A stretch of DNA of 64,000 bases from Cylindrodendrum hubeiense (Eukaryota; Ascomycota; Sordariomycetes; Hypocreales; Nectriaceae). The stretch is taken from positions 340,133-404,132 of the forward strand of contig JAANBB010000007.1 of NCBI GenBank assembly GCA_014621425.1, given 5' to 3'. A program made the translations under genes and the position numbers. A model generated the notes under the pieces. That model made no database searches and was not told where the DNA came from. It saw only the letters and a list, made by a program, of their open reading frames with translations. Positions 11,815 through 23,729 of this stretch are shown in pieces (within the stretch, counting starts at the first letter, position 1; every line of letters begins with the position of its first letter).

Positions 11815-13605
11815 ATGCATCTCCTACTAAGATCATTAATCATTGTGTCAGGTTTATCAGGTTTTTTACTATTGGTTACTGGGTCACCAAGCGAAGCTAA
11901 GGAAGATCGTCCTCGTGTAATTAACTTGGATTACGCAACACACATGCCAACTTTCGTCAATACGACACACTCAGGTCGACGCGTCTTAATTTACAAAAAT
12001 ATCCGCTTTGCAAATCCACCAATCAAGAATCTCCGCTTCAGGAAACCTGACTCGAGCATACCCAAGACAGAGGGCATCCAAGATGGCCATGTCCCATGGG
12101 CTAGTACTGATTGTATCGCCTCCGCGCCGGCAGGAGTTCCGTTCCCGGGAGTAAATGGCACTACCTGGGGTCATGAGGATTGTTTGTTCCTCGATGTCTA
12201 CGTCCCCGAAGACGTTAGACCAGGTGACCATGTCCCTGTATTGCACTTTTTCTTTGGTAGCGCGTATGCGTTTGGTAGCAAGGATCTGTGGTTCAATCCC
12301 CTAGGGTTGTTTGACCATGGCGGAGTGAACTCCAAGTTCATTTTCGTTGCAAATAATTACCGGTAATAACTAGCACCTGAAGAGCTTCACCGATCAAGGC
12401 TAATTTCTTGGCAGCCTTGGTGTCTCGGGGTGGACCTCCGGACCCGGACTGGATATGGATGCCAATGTGGGTATGCATGACTGTCTCGCCGCGGCGGAAT
12501 GGACATCCAAGTACATTGGCCGATTTGGAGGCGACAGAAACGAAATAACAGTCATGGGGCAGAGTGCCGGGGCAGGGATCATTCAACTGTTGACAGTGCT
12601 CGATGGTGGCCTCGGAGAACTACCCTTTCAACAGGTAAGGTGCAAGAAAGGTGAAGCTCGTATCCAGAACTGACCGAGACAGGCATTTATCTCGTCTCCG
12701 GATATACCCCCACGACGGAATGTATCGGCTCGCCAGACAGATCTGTTCCAGACCGTCCTTGAATCAGCAAACTGCACCACACTCGAGTGTCTACGTAGTG
12801 TACCCGAGGACACGATCCGCCGAGTTAACGATGAGTTGATAAACCAGATATCGTCTGATGCCGGCGGGGGCGTTTTTGGACCGACGCCTGGGTTTGGACC
12901 TGTTCCTGATGGCAAATCTATCCCAGATATGCCGGCAGTCTTATTCAAACAAGGGCGCTATCACCGAGAGCTTAAGTCTCTAATCGTTGGAAACATGGCC
13001 GACGAGGTAATAGCTGCGCTCCTGCTGGGCTATTCTTTTCTGACCTGTGTAGGGAAACGGTCTTTCCCACGATACAGACCAGCCGGCATACTTTCCAATA
13101 ATGGTTCGTCAGTCACTCCCCAATTCCACTACTGAGACCATCGCGGAAATCCAAAGTCTCTATGACTTCAAATCAAACCCTGCAAAACTGGCCTGGGATT
13201 GGACAACGGACGTGATATTTGCCTGCAATGCACACAGTATTGCCCGCGCCTTTCCTTCACGGGCATACCGATACATCATGTCAGCACCGCCTGCCACACA
13301 TGGTTATGACATGTTCTGTAAGTGTTGGTTTTTTGATTAAAGGGCTGGGCTAACTCGGCCTAGACTATTTCCATGTTGACCAAGAGACCACACCGGTTAC
13401 TAGTCCAACTGTTGCTCATCAATTTCAACGCCGCTTGCTGCAATTCATTCATGGAAAGGACATTCCTTGGCCCAAGTACGGCCGGAGCGAGCGACTCGTT
13501 AATATTACCGATTTGGGGTTCGAGATCGCAGATCTTAATGAAGATTTGAAGAATAGGTGCAATTTCATTATGGCGGCAGTCATGGACCCAATGAATGGAG
13601 CATAG
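11815..13605 (+). CDS. Secreted type-B carboxylesterase/lipase (alpha/beta hydrolase)
   Basis: Five exons (11815-12362, 12415-12634, 12683-13006, 13053-13317, 13364-13605) close in frame to 532 aa, a normal length for fungal type-B carboxylesterases. The N-terminus has a hydrophobic segment typical of a signal peptide or anchor. The oxyanion region is HFFFGSAYAFGS, replacing the usual HGGGF. The nucleophile Ser lies in GQSAGAG (often GESAGA), the catalytic acid should lie near MADEGNG, and the catalytic His in ATHGYDM. The His-Gly-Gly oxyanion glycines are partly lost, so catalytic behaviour may differ from the family norm. It should hydrolyse ester bonds outside the cell or in the secretory path. 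It stands next to the SDR/MBL group and may belong to it. Confidence 0.9.
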
Positions 13606-15584
13606 CGAGCAGAAAATCAGATTAACATGGTACCGGTTAAATGGTGATATGTTATGAGCTAAGTCTTTAGGCTAGACAAGGGAAGGCCTCACTAAACGAG
13701 TCACCAATCAAGATCGCTACCTACCCAGCATCCGATCTTGGAACCCCTGCGGATTAGAGATAGCTTAGTCGCGATCGAAGAGATGACTTCTGTGATTTGC
13801 TCGAAGAGAAGCCAGAGTCGGTGACAGGGGCTCCACCAAGGTGTGCGATGTGGCAATCACACGATCTAGGGGGTCTAGAACTCATATCCACCTCAGCCTT
13901 GGCATTCCGCAAACAAGGCACCACGTAAGCCACTAAGTGCATTGAATGTTACCCAGTGAGTTAGACACGCATCGCTGTGAATGCGTTAAGTCGTTGAGTG
14001 CAATTTTCCCGAGCCGAGGTTTTTCTTACGTGTTTGGTTTCATGGGCCGGACAGGGGGCGGACATAGGCCTCGATGTGTTTGATCGAAGTAGAGATGATC
14101 TGCAGAATGTTCATTTGGCGCGGTAGAGAAAAATCTTCACAATAGTGATGTCGCCTGGTTGATAGAAGCACCTCTGTTCGGTCGTGAGATGCCGGTTGAT
14201 TGGATGCCGGCCGGTTGGACTGCCGGGGCCGTCTGAGACATTTCGTGCCGCCCACTTGAGAAAAGCATTTGAGCTCCACATCTGCCTCGTGGCAGGAGGC
14301 CCGCTAATTATGAGCGACTTGGCTGCGGAGTCGATCTCGGTAGCTACACCCGTAGAGACCTGAGTGCCGTTGAAGAAGACAAGAGGCTGATTTGACATGA
14401 ATTACATGTTCTACGTTGCACCGATCTGGTTTTAACACCCTGGTACACATTGACAGGAATAGAGTGAGTAGTGATAATGGTGTCGAACTTGACCTGTCCA
14501 CGGACCCCCCGACATCGGAGCGCCGCTTGCGGAAGAATGCTGGCACCTTGGCTTCTCCCCATCCGTCGTTCATTGCCCCAATGTGGTATGGCAGTGCTGA
14601 CCAGGGACTCCGAGCATGTGATGCCCTCGGAGGCCCCATCGTGACGGCAGTTGCCGGTTCGACAGACTTCCGCATCTTTCTTCTAGGTGGCTTCAGGGCT
14701 AAGTCAGGGAGTCTAGGGGCCGAGGTATGAATTATTAAATACGGTCAAGAGTTTTATTGCATATGTACGATATGATCTGGCGTGTATCTTGTGTGCATGC
14801 GTTGGAGAACAGCCGTTCATGATTCGCACCAGCAGACAACACCAGTCATCAGGCACATCGACCCGCCTTTTTCCGCGACTTGAGTCGTTATCCCTGTTGC
14901 TCAGGTGAGATTGAGATGGACTTCGCACAGACCGAGCAAGGGCGGAAACGCGTTACCGAGGCTTCCTTCACCTTGTTGTTACGCCCTGGTTTGACCGTTT
15001 TGACGGCACTAAAATAGTCCCATGTGTCAGACCCACCACCCCATGCGACTCCAAGCGGAGCATTAGACCCATTCTGTGCTTCGGTTGCATGGTGAGCCTG
15101 TAACTGGCCGATAGTGAGACGCCGGATAGCCGACCCCTATCCTAGATCAGGACTGATGTTCTCTGACCCTGGATGCATCGCTCCAATAAAAGCATCTGAT
15201 ATTCAGCGGAGCGAAGACGTTTATGGACATTTCACGAACCCAGGGTACGGACGTTCAACAGAAAAGAAAAACGGGGGCCCGGGGATCGTGATATGGATTC
15301 CCATTTGGCCGCCTCCTTGTCAATTCTCCACCGAGGCCTGAAGTTGTTGGTGCTGCTCCTGAAACTCAAGACGGACGAATGCCCCGTACGGATGCCACGT
15401 ATGCGGCTTAGATGCATTAGTTCTATGGGATGTGTCTGCAAACGGAATCATACGAGCTTGATGTGGATAAATAAAATACCGGTTAGATCATCGTGTTGAT
15501 TTTGACTTTCGCTTGTCTCTAGGATATTTCCACTGAGCTCAGGATCTTCCCCATTAATTAAATTTTCCGATCTAGTGGTCCACC
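13606..15584. other. Gene-poor interval
   Basis: About 2 kb hold no gene I can support. Overlapping short frames on the minus strand at 14040-14675 look faintly protein-like, but lack a domain, a good start or splice continuity, and may be a relic. The last 100 bases should be the SDR promoter and leader. Confidence 0.5.
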
Positions 15585-16643
15585 ATGGTTCCCCTCATTC
15601 CTGCCACGGTCAAGATTGGCCTCATCATCGGCGACGTCCTCATCCAGCCGGCGCTGTCAGCCTCGGTGCTCGCCTTGCTATCATATGGCCCTGCCGATAT
15701 TGTCAGCCGCATATCCGAATTGGGGTTCTTACAGGATTCGATTGGGTTAGGCGGTCTCAAGGTTGTCCTGAAGGTCCTCCTTGGTCTCGGGCTTGTGAGA
15801 GCGGCGAGCCGACTGGCCGACGGACTCGCCCTGAACAACTGGCGTCTTCCGTCTAAAAAAGAGTGGGACTGGAATCAAGAAGTAGCAGTCATCACTGGCG
15901 GCTGCGGTGGCATCGGAAAGGCCATCGTGGTTGGCCTTGTCGAAAAGGGACTGAAGGTTGCGATTCTCGACTACGCAGATCTCCCTGCGGACCTAGCGGA
16001 GATCGACGCCGTCTCGTACTGGAAATGCGACGTCACCTCCGAATCCGATATTGCGGAAGCCGCTGATGGAATTAGAGAGACTCTGGGCCACCCATCGATC
16101 CTCATCAATAACGCTGGCGTCGCGGGCCCACACTCCATTCTCGAGACGTCACAGGATGATCTGAAGAGAATTTTCGGCATCAATGTTATTTCCCACTGGT
16201 CAACAACCAAGCAGTTCTTGCCTGCCATGATATCCAAAAACAAGGGGCACGTCGTCACGGTCTCTAGCTTGATGTCCTACGTGCCGCTGCCAAAGGTTGT
16301 GGATTACGCAGCAACCAAGTCCGGGATACAGGCATTCCACCAAGGCCTGGGATGTGAGCTCAAGTTTCTCTACAATGCGCCTGCAGTTATGACAACCATC
16401 GTCTCCCCGATGTGGGTGGAAACTGGTATGACAAAACGGCAAGCAGCCAAGTCTGAGGCAACACGAAAGAAGATGATGCAACCGGACTATGTCGCCAGAA
16501 AAGTCTTGGATCAGCTATTCAGCTGTCGCAGTGGGCAAATCTTCCTCCCTGAAAATGCGACCTGGTTGACAGCGGTTGGAGGTTTCCCAAATTGGCTGCA
16601 GGAGTCAATCAAGGATATGGGAGGAAAGATGGCTACTCAATAG
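15585..16643 (+). CDS. Short-chain dehydrogenase/reductase, membrane-associated retinol-dehydrogenase type
   Basis: A single-exon 352-aa SDR. A hydrophobic N-terminus (roughly residues 1-80) precedes the Rossmann fold, as in the 17-beta-HSD11/DHRS3/RDH10-like group of ER or lipid-droplet enzymes. The cofactor motif is TGGCGGIG, the structural motif NNAG, and the catalytic set is SS...YAATK with Ser, Tyr and Lys present. An Asp follows the second strand (ILDYAD), which favours NAD(H). It converges with the Zn2Cys6 gene at 16753, only 109 bp away, and is likely part of the same functional group. The substrate is unknown; a lipophilic alcohol or ketone is likely. The start is in a CACCATGG context. 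Confidence 0.92.
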   Translation: MVPLIPATVKIGLIIGDVLIQPALSASVLALLSYGPADIVSRISELGFLQDSIGLGGLKVVLKVLLGLGLVRAASRLADGLALNNWRLPSKKEWDWNQEVAVITGGCGGIGKAIVVGLVEKGLKVAILDYADLPADLAEIDAVSYWKCDVTSESDIAEAADGIRETLGHPSILINNAGVAGPHSILETSQDDLKRIFGINVISHWSTTKQFLPAMISKNKGHVVTVSSLMSYVPLPKVVDYAATKSGIQAFHQGLGCELKFLYNAPAVMTTIVSPMWVETGMTKRQAAKSEATRKKMMQPDYVARKVLDQLFSCRSGQIFLPENATWLTAVGGFPNWLQESIKDMGGKMATQ

Positions 16644-16752
16644 TGTGTCGAACAGAAATCTAATAGTGTATAATGATGATCACGCTTATCAGATTTCCCA
16701 ATGAAGAGAATACAATTTGGCCACGTCTAAGAGAGATACGAGCGAGTGAAAC

Positions 16753-18915
16753 TCAACCCGAGCCACTGTTAATGTCCCATCTGTCAAAATCAAACTCCGG
16801 AAGACTATTCAAAATACCCGGTGCTGACCCTACACCTGACGCGCCGAGGTAAACATCTCCAAATAATGAAAAGTCCTCCAAATTTGACCAGGACGTGAAA
16901 TTGGCTCCTTGCATCAGTGGCTCACTTGAAGCAAGATAGTGAGAGCCACCGGGTACCATTAGATTCTTCGGATCACTATTGATACTGCTCGCATCACTGG
17001 TGGTAGTCCTACTTGGTAGATATACCATGGGCTCAATGAATTGGCCTGAAGGACCGTTTCGATCTAGGTTGTCAATACACCATCTGGCCAAGTTGGAGAG
17101 AACATAATTGAAAGCCACGGGTATGTCGAGCCGTTCCTGACCCGCAACTAAGTCAAGTCTCTCTATTATCCGAGCGAGAAACTGTTTCGGAGTCCAGTTT
17201 TTATCGAGTACCGAACTTTCTTCGCTGCCGTTTGTATGTGTTGATATGTAAACTTTGATCAAAACGACCACGGCGTAAGCCATTCTCGTGCAGGTAATGA
17301 CTGGGACTGATCGAAGAACCTCGACGGGGAGGTTAATGAATGTGGTAATGAGCTTTTGGGCTGATGCAGCACACTGGGTGATGGCTCCTGTGACATTCAT
17401 CTGACCTGCGCTCTGCGGCTTCTTTGCCAATGGTCGTGCCCGTATAACGTACGGAGGGCGGAAATCGGTGATTTCGTGGTCGTCGTAGAGGGCAGGCTCA
17501 TCGAGGCTGATTAAAATCATTTGGTAGTGTATCTCAAGGGGCCCTTCAACAAAGTTAGCGAAAGGCTCTCTGATAACTCGGCCATGATGCTTACCACACA
17601 TGATATCTTCTGCAATTGACTGCCTCCACTTGGCTACCGCTTCAGCACAGTGCTTCAGAATGAAGCGCGTACGGGTATCAGAATAATCTACAGATATCCC
17701 TTCGTCAAACCCAACCATTGTGAGACTCTCTTCAGCGAGTCGTTGTAACCTGGCCCAGGCGAGTAACCGACGATCGCTCAAATGAAGAAATGGTGTTATC
17801 TCGAGGACTTTCATGCAGCGTTCAACCAAGGGCCCATATCGAAGTACAGTTGGTCGACGAAAGGAAAGCGCAATGCTAGAATGAGATCTGATTAGTTTGG
17901 TACGACCTTGTGGGTGAGTTAGAACTCACCTCGAGCAAAGAAAATAGCATGCGATGAAACTCCTACAAGTCTCCACCAATTGATCTGATGGAACCAAGGC
18001 GTTTTCAGGCTCGGGGATTTTGTAGAGTTCGTCATTCGACGATTGGAGATCCATGACCATTGTTGCTGCCATCTGTGCAGACTGGCTGAACTTGAGTCCC
18101 TGGAACTTTTCAGGAGGCTGTTGCCATGTTGCCATGATCAAAAGTGCCTGAATTAGATCCAGAGACTTTTCCCCTGCCACTGCCACCTTCTCTGCTAGAA
18201 ACCTTCCAGTGTCCTGGAACAAAGCCCTGGATAGGCATGGATCTGTGGCGCTGGACGCGACGGTGAGAATTGCCCGAAACAGTGCAGGCCGGACTCCGCG
18301 GGTGGCTTCGCATGTCGATGACTCTGGCACATGGACAAGCGGATAGAGTGGTGCAAGGTTATGACAAAAGGCCCAGTATAGTCCTTCCGCTTGACTATGG
18401 CTGAGAAGGCCCCTCGAGACCGGATCTGCTGTCGCACTATCGGGAGAAGCTGAGAGCAGGAGTGTGTCAGGAGTACCCGAAGTTACTGCTGGAGATCGGC
18501 CATCCGAAAGCGCTGGTAATTGTGCATCGCTGTCTTCAATTGAACCAGACAGCGAGACAAGGGGCGCGCCTCGCACTTCGTTGATGTTGCTTTGAATCTC
18601 TTGGAACTTTCGCTCAAGTTCTTTGATCCTCGCTTCGTTTCTCTTCCGCGTCTTTTTGATAGCAGGAGGAACGAAGACACAATCAATTTCAAGTTTCAGA
18701 CACCTGGCGCATTTCTTCTGGCCTGGCTGCAGATCTTGTGGTGCAATGACGCATTTGATCCGACGATGGCGGCAGCCCTGTTTAGGAACCAAATTAGACA
18801 CCGCGATCTGGCGAGAACAAGCAACACGTACCTGGCATGTCCGGTTTAGCCCGACTGAGCTGGAATTCTGGGCCCGCGCATCACTACCCGGGACATCTGC
18901 CGGGGTCGAACTCAT
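16753..18915 (-). CDS. Zn(II)2Cys6 transcription factor with coiled coil (Leu3/War1-like layout)
   Basis: Three exons (18915-18832, 18777-17930, 17875-16753) separated by two 54-nt introns give 684 aa. The first intron splits the zinc cluster; after splicing it reads C-x2-C-x6-C...C-x2-C-x6-C with a long central loop (from CQGCRHRRIKC to CARCLKLEIDC). A basic linker and a heptad-like RIKELERKFQEIQ coiled coil follow, then a helical fungal regulatory region. ATG 18915 was preferred for its position just before the cluster; an in-frame ATG at 19047 would add 44 residues. It lies between the SDR (convergent) and the MBL hydrolase (divergent), the usual position for a pathway-specific regulator. 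Its ligand and targets are unknown. Confidence 0.9.
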
Positions 18916-19413
18916 CGCAGGGCTTGATTTGAGGGTCAGTGGTGAATGAAAATGGAAGTCTGGAGTTCTTCGGGGCTGGTTAAGAGGTCGGCACCGATCG
19001 ACCATCGGAGAGCGGAAGCTTATTCTCGACCGCGCTGGCTTAGTCATTTCTCGGCGGTGCGTGAGATCACTTCAAGTGGCGTCAATCTCACCCAAGAAGA
19101 GTTTAGGTAGCTCAGTAGGACAGAGGCTCAGACGTACGTATCCTGGACCGAGCTAAGCATGAAAAAGGCCCACAGATTATTGGGGCCGCGCGCGCTCATC
19201 ATCAGCCGTCCTTGGGTAGCTATTCAGCTCCGCGTGCACTGTTAGGTACCCAAATCGCTTCAGAAGTGGTGATGGTAGTATTAGTGAGGCTTGATATTTA
19301 AAGGCAACTAGATAATCAATTGACACCGATATCTCCTCAACTTCCCATTCCATCATCAACTCTGCTCTATCTCAAGCTACTTCTATACTCATCAAACCCT
19401 TCCCGTTCTCAAC
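18916..19413. promoter_or_regulatory. Shared promoter between regulator and MBL hydrolase
   Basis: This 498-bp divergent interval lies between the Zn2Cys6 regulator and the metallo-hydrolase. A TATTTAAA box at about 19293-19300 is well placed for the rightward gene. Such regions commonly carry the regulator's own binding sites, but no CGG triplet pair was convincing by eye. Confidence 0.55.
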
Positions 19414-21518
19414 ATGGTGCCTTCCAAGATAATTGGCCTTTCTCTCCTTTCGGCTGTTTTGACAGCTGCTCTTCCTTTAGTGGAGACATCATGCTCAGTC
19501 AAAGATGTACTTGACTCGGCTCTGGAAGCTCTCGGTGGCGAGTCTGCTTTCCAAAATCTTCATGGTGTCACTTACCATTCCCCAAAGTACCATTCCAGCT
19601 AAAAATGAGGTTGCCATTTTCTGATTTTCAGTAGTACCTATCGCTCCCGAAGTCTCATGCAAAGCTACGAATTGACGAGAGCTGATATAGGTATCGCGAT
19701 CTCGGGACATCAAAACATCTCATTCAGTTTCACTTCGGACGAATTGCAACAGAGAATTGACAGGCAATTTGTCCCAAGTGGTGAGCCAAGTTCAACAAAT
19801 AATGGTGACATGAACTGATAAACATGTAGGGTACTGGGTATGGGGATCTCCAACGCTCGAACCGTTTGACTTTTCACTCGTGGTTCAGAGCGGTCACGAT
19901 GGGTTTGCTTGCTACGTGCATGGGAACAACCAGATCTGGCTTCCATCAAACCTCGCTTCCGGATACACAGATTGTGTGTCGAAATCTATTCATCAATTGG
20001 TTCACCATGTTAATTGATGCGACAGCTGCGCTTGCGGAGTACATGGTATTGCATGGTAACATGCTCGACCCGAGGCTGGTTCAGAAGGTACATATACATC
20101 CGCTCCATGCAGCAATACTATGCTAACTAGCCAAGTTGAAATCAAGCAAAAGTACATCTATCTCGAAGTCAATCATCAACAATATTGAAATGCTTAGCGG
20201 TATGAGAAAAGTTTCTTGCCGAGATCGTGTCTGATAATGTCATAGTTTACGACTCTCATCTCGACCTAACTGTCATCTTTGATCCTTCTAGCAATTTGCC
20301 CTACATAGTCCGAACGTTAGAGGATCATCCAATTTACGGAGCATCAACCTTTGATATCTACCTCACAAACTACAAAGCGGTCGAAGGTCTGCAGTTCCCT
20401 CATCAGATCCAGAGCATCTACAACTCCTCGTCTCAGAATCTTGACGCTGTCTTGGAGGACTATGCAATTGAGCAGATAACATTGAACCCGAAGTTCCCAC
20501 CCAAATTCGTTGATGGGATACCAGAGGAAGAGAGCATGTCCCCCAAGGCGGCACCCAAGAAAGTTCATGGCTTATCACATGCGCGCATCACAGAGTTCAG
20601 TTCGAACATGCTCTGGGCTGGAATGAAGAACACGACTTCGAAAGACCTCAAAGTGGAGCAACCAATTCCAGGACTGCCCTCTGTGCACTGGCTGATTGTC
20701 GACGACGATACTTTGGGTGTTAAACAAATGATTCTTGAGTTTGAGACCGAAGTTATTGTGTGTGACGCGGCACCTCAATATAGCAGCAACGTCATTCAAT
20801 GGATCGCTGAGAATTTGAACAAGCCGATTACGCACCTCTGGGTAAGTGGTAGAAAAAATGGATATAATGAGGGACTTTTTCTCACAACGGGTTAGCCAAC
20901 ACACCACCACCGCGATCACAGCGGAGGAGCTAAAGAATATGTTGAAGCTGGCGCGAAGCTCATCGTACCCGAGATGGCGGTCAAGTACTGGTCTAGTATT
21001 CCAAATGCGACACTTGTGACCTTCAAGTGAGCTTGAAATCTCGACCTTACTTTAAACACGGCCTTACTGACTCGAGGTGTAGCGATACGCATCCCTATGT
21101 CCATTCCGATGAGAATATCCAGGCCTGGTTTATGTGGGAACAACAAGCATCCCACGCCGCAGACTGGTCCTACAGCTTTGTTACCACCAAATGTCCATCC
21201 CATGACTCCCCTGTGGCTGTTCTAGAAGCAGACGTGTGGCAAGCGGGTATGCCGGCTGAGCAGTCCGATCAAGCCTTAATGAGACAGTGGCTTGATCAGG
21301 TGGTGGGTGACGGTCTAACCGAGAAGGCGATGTAAGTGTTGATCCTCATATCGAATAAACGGCAAGCAGGTTTTGATAATATACGCAGCGTTCTTCCTAC
21401 TCACGGGCAGGTTACACCGCTTCTTGATTTGGTCAACATTACTGGGTATGCATACCCAAAACTGTCGACCCTTGACTGGAGAGCTGGGGCTGCGAAATGC
21501 GAAAATCATGGAAATTAA
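19414..21518 (+). CDS. Secreted metallo-beta-lactamase-fold hydrolase
   Basis: Nine exons close in frame to 565 aa: 19414-19586, 19632-19780, 19830-19973, 20026-20087, 20136-20199, 20246-20841, 20896-21026, 21083-21331 and 21389-21518. A signal peptide covers residues 1-20. The metal-binding signature THHHRDHSGG starts exon 7, with H399, H401, D403 and H404 in the HxHxDH pattern. A later THPYVHSDE stretch probably adds metal ligands. Fungal MBL-fold proteins of this size hydrolyse lactones, lactams or similar cyclic compounds. The gene is transcribed away from a Zn2Cys6 regulator and sits near an SDR and an esterase, which suggests xenobiotic or metabolite breakdown. The substrate cannot be read from sequence. 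Confidence 0.9.
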
Positions 21519-21843
21519 CTACCTGAACCCCACCTGGTTTTCAGCTCGACTAGATTTAATTTGTTCAGGCCTCAGATGAAGGGAATAGCTTTACATACTG
21601 ATGCCGCTGATTCGTTGGTGTTCCAATGAATATTCCGACCTTTGTCAGTCCTTCTGAGGGTGGCCAAGTAAACGCTGGTACAGTGAAACAGCATAGTAAA
21701 GTCTATATATGTAGAATCACTATGTCCAAATTGTAAAGTTCACTGATTGATGAATTATTTCCCAACCATAGCTAGCGATGCCAATAAATGACATCAGCGG
21801 GGACTATATTTAATTGTACAAAGTCCGAATCGTGTCCAAAGCC
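21519..21843. other. Convergent spacer
   Basis: A+T-rich 3' flanks of the MBL and SnoaL-like genes. No gene seen. Confidence 0.7.
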
Positions 21844-22323
21844 TCAACTCCTCTGGATACCGTTCTGAACCAGCGGCTTCATGGTTGAGAAAGCATATCT
21901 TGCAATCTTCCAGTTACCATCCTCCTTCTTCATAATGAACAGCTCCTGGTTTGCATGCGGCTCTGACTCTTGCGTTGCCAACATCGTTTTGGTACCCTCC
22001 GCCGTCGTCCTGGCGAAACCCCAATCCGGTGACATAACGACGACCTCCTCGATTTCAAAGGAGATAACGAGTTGCACGGACGCAAAGATGCGCGTGTATG
22101 ACTCAAGAAGAGCCTGGGTGCCCGCGCTCGCGGAAAAGTGCGGCGGCATTATGACACCATCTGTAGTGTACAGAGCAACCGCATCCTCCACATTGCGGCT
22201 TTTCAGGGCCGCACCGTAGGCATGGAGGACAGCGATGATTGCTTCAGCTTCGGAGGATGACACTGGAGCAAGTTTGATGTAAGTTAAGAGGTCTAAGCAT
22301 CCACTCAAGTTGATGAACCTACT
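21844..22323 (-). CDS. SnoaL-like / DUF4440-family small protein, start codon made by splicing
   Basis: The main open frame has no ATG upstream of conserved sequence. A 60-nt intron at 22322-22263 (gtaggt...cttaac...ctccag) joins an A at 22323 to TG at 22262-22261, giving ACAACCATG, a strong fungal start context, followed by SSSEAEAIIAVLHAYGAAL. The product is 139 aa, a typical length for the SnoaL-like/SgcJ-EcaC cone-fold family. Recognisable parts are AVALYTTDGVIMPPH near residues 30-45 and WKIARYAFS near the end. A TATATAA box on this strand lies at about 22460. Family members are isomerases, hydrolases or hydroxylases on small ligands, or lack enzyme activity. It sits at the end of the SDR/MBL group. 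Confidence 0.78.
   Translation of the reverse strand, partial: SRFINLSGCLDLLTYIKLAPVSSSEAEAIIAVLHAYGAALKSRNVEDAVALYTTDGVIMPPHFSASAGTQALLESYTRIFASVQLVISFEIEEVVVMSPDWGFARTTAEGTKTMLATQESEPHANQELFIMKKEDGNWKIARYAFSTMKPLVQNGIQRS
22263..22322 (-). other. Intron that splits the start codon (A|TG)
   Basis: The donor is GTAGGT, the branch-like element is CTTAAC about 20 nt before the acceptor, and the acceptor is TCCAG. Removal joins CACAACCA to TG. Without it the following conserved frame has no usable ATG. Confidence 0.65.
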
Positions 22324-23729
22324 GGTTGTGATTGCAGGTTGTTGGAGTTTACGTAACGCTTTCAAAATGTCTTGCACCACTTGGCGTCAGATCTTGGAAG
22401 TTCTCAAAGTTATAATTGAATTGCTTTAATTATCTTTCATAATATGTAGTATAGTCTCTTATATACTCAGTCCAGCGTAAGTGGGGGGTTCCACCTGCCT
22501 TGACTCGTGGGTGGAGTGGGGAGGCTAGATAGCGTTATCTAGAAAGGTGGGGGATTTGGAGTCGTGTCAAGAGTGGATGGACTGTCTACGCTTAACCAAG
22601 TTAAATAGAACTTCATAGAAGAACATTGAGGGTTCTACTTCTCATCCAAATCCCTGTAACTCGATAGATTGGCTGGTTAGGCAGCCCCATGAATGCCAAT
22701 GTCCAACGTATCAACGTCGCTTTGGGTAGCCAAGTAGTTCTTAACAATTGTATGATCTACCTGTTATTGGTTTATTTATGGGTCGGCATGCAGTTGCGAC
22801 CGGCACCAATTTATCGAGGTTTTACCGTAAAACTAACAATCATGTTGTGCGAGAAGTGCCATACTATCCGTCTTGATAAATCCGCGTCAAGACAACCATT
22901 TGGTTCCTCATGGAAGGGTCAAATAGCTAAATAAAACGGCCAATTCAGGATGTCATCTATGCAGAATTGCTTGCGCGGGGATTGAGATGAAACCTGGTGG
23001 GGCCAACATCGAGTCGCTGGGGGTGATGATAAAAATACTTGGTAAGAACTGACGTCAGCAACGAGGTTTCCTCTATAGATGTTTCCCAAAAGTCAACTTT
23101 GCAGTCTTCGAATCCCACTATCTTGCTCACAATCCTGTGGGTTTTTAGAGGATTGACTTGCCGTGTGAGTCAGCATCGAGCCTACTTACCTTGGTCCTTT
23201 GAGCCCAGCTAAATGCCGATGAGGCCCGAATCGAGTGTGTATTACGCATTAATAATATACAACGATTGTTGTACCTACCTATCTTAGTACAAGGGGACTC
23301 CTTCGTTTGGCAGCTTAGCCTTTACTCTTGGAACAGGACGAACTTATGGGGATTTCCATCGCCAATCTATCAGCGGGTGAATCCCTGGGTGTGCAGTCAA
23401 TACGATCTGTGGCTAATTCTCAGTCCAAGTGGAAGTTGGCCCTGGGAGTCAGGTGATGTGTGCATAGAGTTGCGTTGCCAATTCTAATTTGAAGATCAAA
23501 ACACGTGTAAATAACTACTCTATATCAGGCCTAAAACCTCAGTGACGCCTTGGCTGAGAGCTTGCTTAAGTGCTGGGATTTTTCCCTCATTAACAGCAAA
23601 GCTCCGGCTAGCCAGTTTCCTATGACCGGTTGTGATATATGTGAAGTCTAACTCCTTGATATCTGGGGATGTTAAAGACTTGTAAATTGGCGTTGGACAA
23701 GATTGGTTATACTTACGTCTCATGCAAGG
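22324..23729. other. Intergenic region with leader and promoter of the SnoaL-like gene
   Basis: The leftmost part is the 5' leader and TATA region of the SnoaL-like gene. The remaining ~1.2 kb are A+T-rich with short frames only. At 23705-23715, just downstream of the next gene's stop, the minus strand has a consensus donor GTAAGTATA, perhaps from a 3'-UTR intron or an unmodelled last exon. Confidence 0.5.

Noticed and set aside
14040..14675. Overlapping minus-strand open frames that look slightly protein-like
   Set aside because: No domain, no convincing start and no splice chain joins the frames. Possibly a relic but not supportable.
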